Positions 56,930 to 64,000 of a DNA stretch of 64,000 nucleotides are shown here, piece by piece. A program made the translations under genes and the position numbers. Each line of letters opens with the position of its first letter. Position 1 is the first letter of the stretch. The DNA is from Henricia sp. BOLD:AAB3569 (taxonomy: Eukaryota > Echinodermata > Asteroidea > Spinulosida > Echinasteridae), in assembly GCA_037783545.1 (NCBI GenBank), contig JBBELK010000328.1, positions 1-64,000 on the forward strand, written 5' to 3'. Under the pieces are notes generated by a model that saw only the letters and a program-made list of their open reading frames with translations, did no database searches and was not told where the DNA came from.

Positions 56930-57445
56930 TAACCACAATGGAGGTAGGAAGTCATAATGGACGCACTGACAGCATTAGCTCGCTTTCGTTGTGGAAACCA
57001 CCACCTTCCATCATCCGAAGTCCGTTATTTACCCACCCAATCACCTGTTAATATCACAGTATGCCCGTTATGTAATATTGAAGCCAATTGTGATGAATTC
57101 CACTATACTCTTGTTCGTAATGCACTTCGCGAAGACAGACGCACTTATATAAAGACGTTTTATTGGACTAACCCAAACACTGTTAAATTGGAGTTATTGT
57201 TTAATGTACAAGGTTCCCTTCAATTGTTTAATCTAGCTAAATTTATTAAGACAATACTATCTAAATTTCCGTAAGTCATTTGGTTATACTAATTCTTGCA
57301 TATTGATAATGTATTATATAAAGCTAACTTGTACTTTATTTTCTTAACCTACATAACCTATATATTAATTACTTTGTAACCTGTACTGGCTCTCATACTC
57401 CAGTTGGGGTCGTAGAGATCAATAAACCACTCAACCATTCAACCA
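56930..57445 (+). pseudogene. 5'-truncated LINE, C-terminal ORF remnant
   Basis: The frame at 56957-57274 encodes 105 residues with LARFRCGNHHLP, a CPLC pair and DEFHYTL. This is the pattern at the end of many non-LTR reverse transcriptases, a small Cys/His region after the RT domain. The RT itself is missing. The 3' end has AATAAA and short CATTCAACC repeats. It sits in the GPS-TM1 intron, antisense to the host gene. Confidence 0.7.
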
Positions 57446-57595
57446 TACATGTACATTCTCAGTTTAGTTGTGGCTCTATTCTGCAAGGAATACTTGAGAA
57501 GATATTTAATGACGAAATTTTGCCCGTTCATGACGTGGTATGCACTATGCGGCATGCACTTTTCACAAGGACATGCTAAAAACTTGTGCATACTT

Positions 57596-57689
57596 GGCAG
57601 ACGTCTTTTACCACTCGACCACCGAGCTTGCATATGGCGAATGGCGGGTTCGATGGTCCTACGCCGGGTGAGTGGTTAAGACGTCTGCC
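57596..57689. repeat. Inverted pair of tRNA-like box A segments
   Basis: GGCAGACGTCTT...ACCACTC at the left is the near inverse of GAGTGGTTAAGACGTCTGCC at the right. Both look like the D-arm region of a tRNA-derived SINE head. GGGTTCGATGGTCC between them resembles box B. It is probably a rearranged SINE remnant. Confidence 0.5.
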
Positions 57690-57794
57690 TAGTAAGCATG
57701 CAGGAGCAGAATAGCTACGGTACATCACATTCAGAAATTTATTATTAAAATGCGTGCTACTCACTCTATTTATCGTCTTGCTCCGGGATACCCT

Positions 57795-57982
57795 CAGGGG
57801 CGGATCCAGGAATTTTTCCAGGAGGGGGTTTTGCCACCAGGGAGGGGTTTTGCCTATCAGATGTTTATGTCTGCTTGTTTCGGACAGGTGGACACGCAAA
57901 AAATGCATTACATTATATTTTTTGGTGTCGGAGCAGGGGGGGGGGTTGCCCCCCCCCCCTCCCCCCCCCTCCCCTTCCCCCC

Positions 57983-58017
<35 letters not shown>

Positions 58018-58031
58018 TGGATCCGCGCCTG
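57795..58031. mobile_element. Short MITE with CAGGGGCGGATCCAGG ends, poly-C core
   Basis: The left end is CAGGGGCGGATCCAGG and the right end CTGGATCCGCGCCTG (its inverse with small changes). These ends resemble hAT-type MITEs. The 237-bp body contains long C runs near 57950-58015 that have likely expanded. Its open frames are proline or glycine artefacts. Confidence 0.75.
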
Positions 58032-58240
58032 ACCCTGTTTGTTTGTCGTATCTCGGTAGTCAACCACGAAGAAAGAAGAACTGTCTAAATGAAATTTTGC
58101 GCACAAAACGTCCGATCCCGACCAAATCTTGGGAAGCATCTCCTTTGCACGTTCCTTATGCGTCAAATCCATGAACTCGAGTTGTACCGGCGCGTGTTAT
58201 TTATTAGACGGGTTCCCGTATACCGTTCCGTAGCTAGGAG

Positions 58241-58433
58241 CAGAACTGCCAGCCCTCCCGGATTTTGACACAGATTCTTCAGAAAATGACTAATTTTGTC
58301 AGTCCTGACATGGATAAAACCCTCCTGCATTGCCAATTAACAATCTTGGTGATTTTTAGATGTGTTTGGAGTCAAGGAATGAACATGTTTTTCCAGCTGT
58401 CCTCTCCAAAATCCGGGAGGGTTGGCAGCTCTG
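58241..58433. mobile_element. Short MITE with CTGCCAGCCCTCCCGG ends
   Basis: The left CAGAACTGCCAGCCCTCCCG and right end form ~25-bp inverted repeats with two mismatches around ~140 bp of non-coding DNA. It lies next to the MITE at 57795-58031 in the same intron. Confidence 0.7.
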
Positions 58434-58620
58434 TAGGATGTCGTTGGTTTGAGTCCTGCCCGAACACTCTATAAGTTTTAGTGTGTCCTCGGGAAATACT
58501 TAGTATATATTGCATACTGCATTGGCAATGTGCAAAATTACTTCCACTTAACATCGTTTGGACCGACGCAATGTTTCCTTACTTATATTTAATGATGTCG
58601 TTTAGACGTTGATAGCTTAC

Positions 58621-58794
58621 CACTAAGACTGCAAAGTTGGTGGCATGACTGCAGTGGCAAGACACTCTATTCTTTGTCAATTCTGCACGGATACATCCTT
58701 TAGTCGACCAATCACCAATTCCATCAGCAAGGGCAAAATCCCAGAACACACATGCCGTGCTGTTTACTTCTTCTTCAGTTGCATTAACAGGTGT
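58621..58794 (-). CDS. Adhesion GPCR exon: GPS cleavage motif
   Basis: The acceptor is TACCAG and the donor GTG/GTAAGC. It encodes 58 residues starting TPVNATEEEVNSTACVFWDF, with the GPS cysteine/tryptophan pattern C-x2-W, W, C, C-x-C, and ending CSHATNFAVLV. GPS autoproteolysis normally occurs at His-Leu/Thr or Ser. Here the tripeptide is His-Ala-Thr, so cleavage is likely but not certain. The residues after Thr (TNFAVLV) match the usual tethered-agonist sequence. Confidence 0.95.
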
Positions 58795-60290
58795 CTGGTA
58801 AAACAAATAAATGCTTTTTCGAGTCACATGGAAACTCAAGTTTCATATATCTCATATGTAACTTTTTGGTCCCAGATCACATTTTTGAACCCCAATTTTT
58901 ACCATGGGTGATAAGATTTTGATACTGTGGCGGACCCGGGTAGTAGTGGTTTTCTACTACTTGGTTCCTCGCCCCCACTGAGTTGGTCACAAATGTAAGG
59001 TCTCAAAAACGAGCGTCTAGGGCCTCACTAAGCGCCAGTCCGTTTGGCCAGAAATATACCGCCGCGTGTGTAGAGCCAAAATCGGAGCCTATCCATGGAG
59101 AAGGGGACCTCGTCTAACGGGTAAATAAATGACTAGACCTTGTACTGACTTTAGTTGATGACTACTAATGATAGCCCTGCCGTCCAACTATATCAGGTGG
59201 CCTGACCGCTCGCGCTCAGCGAGCTAGGTTCGCTATCTCTTATACGCGACACCGGCGCCCCAGGACACAACCGTTATATAGCGGGCGTCCTCCCTAAGAG
59301 GCGTCGGGTCTGCCACGGGTCGCCTCTCTACGGGCGTCGCTTACCCGTTAGCGCTACCACGGTTGTATGTCAGATCCGTTCAGCTCGAAGTCTCCCGAAA
59401 AAAACTGGTCCGTGGGGGGTTTTGGAATTGACGACTTTTGGACACTAAAAACGATGGTTTTTCGACTTTATCTACCTATTTCGTTTAAACCCTCACGTTT
59501 GGCGGTTACTAGAGACCCCCAATTTTGATTTATTAACAGAAAATCTTGAATTTTCCTTAAATAATTTTTTGGTGCGAAACCAAGGACTGTCGAGAACCCC
59601 CAAGGACCCGAACCCCCGAAGGACCAACCCCCACAAGGACCAAATTCTGGAAATTCTCCAACTGCTCACTCGCGCGCTGGCAGCAGGATCACGCATGCGC
59701 TGAGCTCGCAACTCGCGCGTGCTCGCTAGCTACTTCGTAAGTGTGACGTCAAAAACTACGGTGTTTCTAAGTTACCATTAACATCTATAAAACATAAGTC
59801 CTAATTTGTGTCCATGCTACACGGCTTCCTTCTGAGCCTGAACGTCCTCGTTCAGATAAAGCTTAACACAAACAAGCATGAGCAAATTAACTTCTAAAAA
59901 TTATCAAGGGCATTTATACAAGTGTTCATCATTCGTCTCCGAGGTAGGATAAGTTCTTTCATAAGTATCTCAGAGAACCTTTGGTAAAGTTTAACAAACA
60001 TAATAAACGGTAGAAAACAATTAAAAACTGGAACAGTATAAATCGTTATGATTTAAGAAAATCACGAGACAGTCATTGGAATAAATCAGTTCTTGGGAAC
60101 ATCAGGTAGAAACGTGGTCAAACTGCAACCTCATCGATTCTCTCTAATCGGATCTCTTTGACCTGGGCGCCGTTCTGGAACGTAGCTCGGTGCTCGTCTC
60201 AGTCCCGGTTTACTGGGCTACCGAAAACGGTGAGGCAGCTGCCTTGCCCGCGCAGGGTTCCGTCTTGGTGGGGCCCGCTCGTTATCGGTT

Positions 60291-60569
60291 TCATGTGCGC
60301 CCTCGACCGAGTCGGTTTCTAGACGTGGGGAGCTTCCTTCTAAGCCCCCCACTATCTCCCGGTAACTGACCGATCGGATCTCTGTCCACCAGTTCGGTCC
60401 ACCCATTTGTCGTGTGATGCCAAGCCTGTCGTTCTGGTCCCTTGAGGCGGTCGAAGTGGACCACTTGCATCTTTCCTCGTGGACTACGTTGTATGCGGTA
60501 TGTCACGTCCGACAGCTTCTGAAGAATGAGGTAGGGGCCCTCCCAGCGTGAGGTGAGCTTTGGAGACAC
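60291..60569 (-). pseudogene. Gypsy Pol C-terminal domain remnant
   Basis: The frame holds LTSRWEGPYLILQKLSDVTY and QVVHFDRLKG, the SH3-like domain that follows Gypsy integrases (W-GPY-I...Y...H-RLK). It is one base out of frame with the integrase part at about 60565. Confidence 0.8.
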
Positions 60570-61600
60570 CCCTTCTTCCTAGCATGTACGAACAGCCAGA
60601 CGAACCGACCCACAACAAAGTCAGTCCCTGCCGTCCTTCTATTGTACGTCTTCTTCTGATGACGAGCACTGCGCTTCAGTGCCTCTCGCGCACGTTCATG
60701 AGCGGCCTGCATTCGCTCCCGCAGGTCTTGCGCATAATCACTTCCAGCGTTGGTCCGTTCCGGTGCTGGCATTTGTGTCATGAGATCGACTGGTAGCCTC
60801 ACCTCACGTCCCAACATGAGCATATTGGGCGTTTCGCCCGTTGACTCATGCGGAACACACCGATAGGCGCACGTGGCGAATGCCAACTGCCTGTCCCAGT
60901 CTTTCTGATTTCGGTTGGGTTCTATCATCATAGACACCGTGTTGAGAAGCGTCCTGTTGTAACGCTGGACAAGTCCGTCGGATTTTGGATTATAAGCCGC
61001 TGTCCTAGTTTTCTCGATCCCCAGAATCTTGCACATCTCTTGGAATACCTCGGCCTCAAAATTCCTCCCCTGATCCGAGTGTAATTCCCGTGGCACTCCC
61101 AATTTACACACAAAGTTCTCCACAAAGGCCTTTGTCACGGTTTCGGCTGTACTGTCTGGCAGGGCGTAAGCGTCCATCCACTTTGTGAAATATTCTCTTA
61201 GAACGAGAATACACTTGTTGCCGTCCTCCGTTTCCGGCAAGGGCCCGATGAGGTCTATCGCAACCCTATCCATGGGCATGTCAACTCGATACTGCTGAAG
61301 ACGTGCGCGTCTCTTTTTGGGTGGCGATTTACGATGGGCACACTTCAGGCACCTCCAGCAGAATGACCGTACGTCTGCAGCCATGTTAGCCCAATAGTAC
61401 CGCTTCTTCACCTTGGCTAGCGTTCGTTCCACCCCAAAATGGCCTCCGGTTACAACTCCGTGTAGTTCCTTAAGCACGACCTCTCTGAGTTCATCGGGTA
61501 AGACAATCTTCCATTCAGTCACCGTTCCATCTGCCGCGTCGACAGAGTACTGAGTCTCGCATTTCCAGTCTTTCCCACTGTCCCCAGTAAATTTTGCCAA
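60503..61600 (-). pseudogene. Gypsy integrase remnant
   Basis: It has a zinc-binding domain with HGVVTGGHFG and CWRCLKC, then a DDE core with Asp in AIDLIGPLP and Asp in HSDQGRNFE. The Glu position is replaced by Gln (SDGLVQRYNRTL where families have E-R-x-N), so it is probably dead. The first ~20 codons and the last ~25 are out of frame with the family. Confidence 0.85.
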
Positions 61601-61733
61601 CGACGCCCCGTGCCTGAGCGTAGCTCCATCCCGGGCGCTCCTCGGACTCCTCCTTACAGGTTATAATCCCGCAAAGCACGGGATACCGTCGTTGGGCTTG
61701 AGCTATCTCAGTTGACGTTATATGTGGTCTCAT
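61515..61733 (-). pseudogene. Gypsy RNase H-integrase linker remnant
   Basis: IAQAQRRYPVLCGIITCKEE and WERLEMRDSVLCRR match the region before the Gypsy integrase zinc domain. It overlaps the integrase frame because a frameshift lies near 61540-61600. Confidence 0.65.
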
Positions 61734-61857
61734 TTGCAGCGATCTTGTTCCACGCTTCGCCTCCTTCCGCGTTATCGCTCCGTCCTGTCTTAGCAGATGT
61801 AGTTTGGTCCGACAGTTGCACCTTATCCGGCAATCCGCACTGTCTGCTTGGCCTACC

Positions 61858-62018
61858 TTTTTTTGGTTTTGTTTTTATTTATTTATATACCACATCCATT
61901 ACAGGAATGGGAGCAAGTGTGGTTGAGTGCCTTGCTCAAGGGCACAGGTGCCACTACATTCTAGTACTAGCACAAGAACTTAAGTTCGACGCACTAGACC
62001 GCTCGGCCATAATACCCC
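61858..62018 (-). mobile_element. tRNA-derived SINE inserted in the decayed Gypsy
   Basis: On the minus strand it has GTATTATGGCCGAGCGGTCT (box A), CCTTGAGCAAGGCACTCAAC shared with the SINE at 47912, and an A-rich tail. Gypsy coding resumes on both sides (NADGLS, then PSRQCGLPDK), proving insertion after the Gypsy. It is shorter than the other SINE and lacks box B. Confidence 0.8.
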
Positions 62019-62079
62019 ACGACAGGCCATCAGCATTTCCGTGTTTCTTACCCGGGCGGTGTATTATCTCGTAGTCGAA

Positions 62080-62388
62080 CTATTTGATTACTTGTATCCA
62101 TCGGGCTACCTGCCCCTCAGGGTTCTTAAAGTTCAAGAGCCATCGCAAGGCGGCATGATCCATCCGTATTGAGATATGCCTCCCGTACAAGTACTTTCGG
62201 AAATGCTTTTGGTAGTAAACTACCGCCAAGAGTTCCCTGCGGGTGACGCAGTAGTTTATTTCGGGTTTCGAGAGGGTCCTGCTGGCGTATGCAATAACTT
62301 GCTCTTCTCCGTCCTGAATTTGGGATAAGACCGCTCCAATTGCTTGCTCACTAGCATCCGTATCCAACACGAAAGCTCCTCCTAACTA
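62080..62388 (-). pseudogene. Gypsy RNase H remnant
   Basis: VLDTDASEQAIGAVLSQ, IAYASRTLSKPE, REL and RMDHAALRWLLNF are the RNase H landmarks in order. The catalytic acidic positions look intact, but a TAG follows ARWIQVIK. The upstream RT is absent. Confidence 0.85.
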
Positions 62389-63098
62389 ACCCACATAACT
62401 AACCAAAGAATCATCATCACAGCATTTCGGAATCGCAAAGCGGTACCCAGAGTCTCTATTTGCCGCTATATTTACACGATATACAGTAAACTCTCATTAT
62501 AGCACTCTTCAAGGGACCAAAATAATTTGAGCTTTATATCCAGAGAGCGCTGTAAGACACAATGCACATAATAATGGACGGGACTGAGACAAGGGAGCTT
62601 TATATCGAGAAGCGCTTTATATCAGGGGTGTTAAAACGAGAGTCCATCGTAAGTCTATCACAAGTCCAGATCGAGCTAATAAAATCACAAGTCCGTGACA
62701 AGTCCCACCCAAGTCCTTCACAAGTCCAGTATCTAGTAATAAGAAGCAAAGGATGAACACGCACAAAAGAATGCGTTTGTTGGAGTTCATTTGAATAGCT
62801 TGTGACTTGAACTAAGACCCAGGGACTTGTGGTTGACTTGTGATGGACTCGATTACAACCCTGTGATATATAAGGTAGCTCTTTATATTGAGAAAAACAC
62901 AAGAGGGCCTTTTTTGCAGGAGCGTGCATTAAGAGGCGCTATCTGATTGCTCCTTCACGGGTCCGCCCGGGCCCGCTTTTGAAGGCAAAAACATACCGCC
63001 TAGCCCGAAAAATTGGAACGCACATGGGTTCATACCGGCAGACAAAGTGACCACCACCCTGGAATACTCTGAGCTGTTTAGCTGGTAAATTGTCTCAC
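62389..63098. other. Intronic DNA, no gene recognised
   Basis: Contains repeated ACAAGTCC words at 62650-62730 and a CAGTAAACTCTCATTATAGC stretch near 62486 that resembles one near 63945. No coding or RNA gene is seen. Confidence 0.45.
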
Positions 63099-63286
63099 CT
63101 GGAATTCTAGGACCACAGGTTCAGTCAGATTGACCAACTCCAGACCTTCCACTGACAGCGAAATAACTGGTCCAGCAACTTTGCGAGTTGAATTGGACTT
63201 TGTGAGATTTTTCAGTGTTGCTGACTGGAACAGCGTATCGTCGGCGTAGATCAGGAAACTCACTCGTAGTTTTATCGAGTCATTGC
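63099..63286 (-). CDS. Adhesion GPCR exon: GAIN domain (C-terminal part)
   Basis: The acceptor is CATGCAG and the donor CCAG/GTGAGA. It encodes 62 full codons: SIKLRVSFLIYADDTLF, then VISLSVEGLELVNLTEPVVL. This is the strand pattern of the GAIN domain just before the GPS, with three N-glycosylation sequons (NLT, NST, NLT). It begins in phase 1, so at least one more upstream exon exists beyond this point. Confidence 0.92.
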
Positions 63287-63593
63287 CTGCATGGAATGAT
63301 TCATACAATGATGAGAGACACAAAGATCAAATCAGGTAATGTCACTAATAATAAGGAACTACTAGTAATTATGAGAGAATTTATACTACATGTAGTAATT
63401 ATGTTAGCAGCTGAAAGTTGTGAAACTAGAGGCATCACAAAAAAAGTAACTCGGCCATTGTAAAGACATATCAAACTATCAAACTAATTATCATATTAAA
63501 ATCTCTATTGTTGCCAAATCATTTTCCTTGAATTTGGTATCATTGGAAAGCTCTGTTATTCATCTTTACAATGATGTGTCATTTGTTATGATT

Positions 63594-63823
63594 AAGCAAG
63601 TGGGGCATGTGCAGCTACATGTAGCACAGCTGAACACGACGGTGGGTGTAAAGTGAAATGTCACAAAATTCACTGCTATTGTCATGCAGTGCATTCCCCT
63701 TTTGCTTGGGGGATGGGAATGTGTCAATACACTTTTTGACAATAGCAATGCATTTTGTGACATTTCACTTTACATATACCCCCATATTCAGCTGTGCTGC
63801 ACATCCCCCAATTGCTTATAATT
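63594..63823. repeat. 230-bp foldback
   Basis: The left arm (from AAGCAAGTGGGGCATGTGCA) and right arm (to TCCCCCAATTGCTT) are inverted copies for ~95 bases each, with some mismatches. They include AAAGTGAAATGTCACAAAAT in one arm and its inverse in the other. Tail ends GTGCAGC/GCTGTGCTGCAC also pair. It is probably a MITE in an upstream intron. Confidence 0.72.
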
Positions 63824-64000
63824 GTAACAAATGTGCGAGGGCCATAATCAGTGCCCAGGACCCTAGCCGGTTTTAAACGTATGTCTGAGACTAGCCAAAC
63901 CTACTTTTAATCCCTAAGTAAACAGTATCACCACATTAATGTAATACAGCTAAACCTCATTAGTAAGAGGTCCTTGGGACTTTGTATTATTGAGAAATAA

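Larger units (their letters stand above)
58926..62388 (-). mobile_element. Decayed 5'-truncated Ty3/Gypsy element, interrupted by a SINE
   Basis: The minus strand carries RNase H (62388-62080), then after a SINE insertion the integrase (61733-60503) and the Pol C-terminal domain (60569-60291), broken by at least two frameshifts and a stop. About 1.2 kb of non-coding DNA follows, probably 3' UTR and LTR, ending near 58926 with CCACA. No second LTR is seen, and the upstream end is cut before RNase H. Confidence 0.8.
41166..63286 (-). other. Adhesion G-protein-coupled receptor gene (8 exons in window, 5' end outside)
   Basis: From 63286 down to 41166, eight exons with AG/GT borders join in consistent phase to 436 codons plus a stop: GAIN domain end, GPS, TM1, TM2, TM3, TM4, TM5 to TM7 start, and TM7 end plus tail. 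Domain order and signature words (LTWVFGF, ANSLQG, GPS cysteines) mark an adhesion-class receptor, a surface protein signalling through G proteins and activated by its GPS-derived tethered peptide. The N-terminal extracellular modules that would tell the subfamily lie beyond 64000, so no family symbol is given. Transposable elements fill the introns. Confidence 0.9.

Overview
The window is animal nuclear DNA. It has introns, tRNA-derived SINEs, Ty3/Gypsy, LINE and Penelope-like retroelements, many foldback or MITE-like DNA elements, and one multi-exon adhesion-type G-protein-coupled receptor gene. The abundant TAGGCCTA-type words and the repeat mix suggest a marine invertebrate, perhaps an echinoderm or another invertebrate deuterostome. 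That taxon call is inference only.

Positions 1-26010 are one array of a Penelope-like element (PLE). A leftward-facing, 5'-truncated copy (789-2326) and the start of a second leftward copy (1-788) meet four rightward copies head to head at 2326/2327. The rightward copies are 2327-7018, 7019-13355, 13356-19690 and 19691-26010, with a repeat of about 6.32-6.34 kb. Each rightward copy has, in order: short subrepeats built on a GTGTTG...CAACAC hairpin (array reduced to one unit in the first copy), a 5' leader with a possible intron, a reverse transcriptase reading frame of about 810 codons cut by one in-frame UAG, and a 3' region carrying two copies of a predicted three-way-junction structure. 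No GIY-YIG endonuclease is visible. The last copy stops at 26010, which defines the element's 3' boundary.

Positions 26011-41165 hold no gene I recognise. They contain a 371-bp tandem repeat, dispersed repeats, a 108-bp foldback, a decayed Gypsy fragment interrupted by a MITE, a minisatellite of about 39 x 42 bp, and a CpG-rich MITE with roughly 50-bp inverted ends.

Positions 41166-63286 carry eight exons of an adhesion GPCR on the minus strand: GAIN domain, GPS, seven transmembrane helices and the C-terminal tail. All splice phases agree and give 436 codons plus a stop. The 5' part of the gene lies beyond the right edge. Its introns hold a young Gypsy element with identical 105-bp LTRs (49498-54551), a SINE, a LINE 3' fragment, several MITEs and foldbacks, and a decayed Gypsy with its own SINE insertion (58926-62388). 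The retroelement genes serve their own copying and are unrelated to the receptor, which would act at the plasma membrane.
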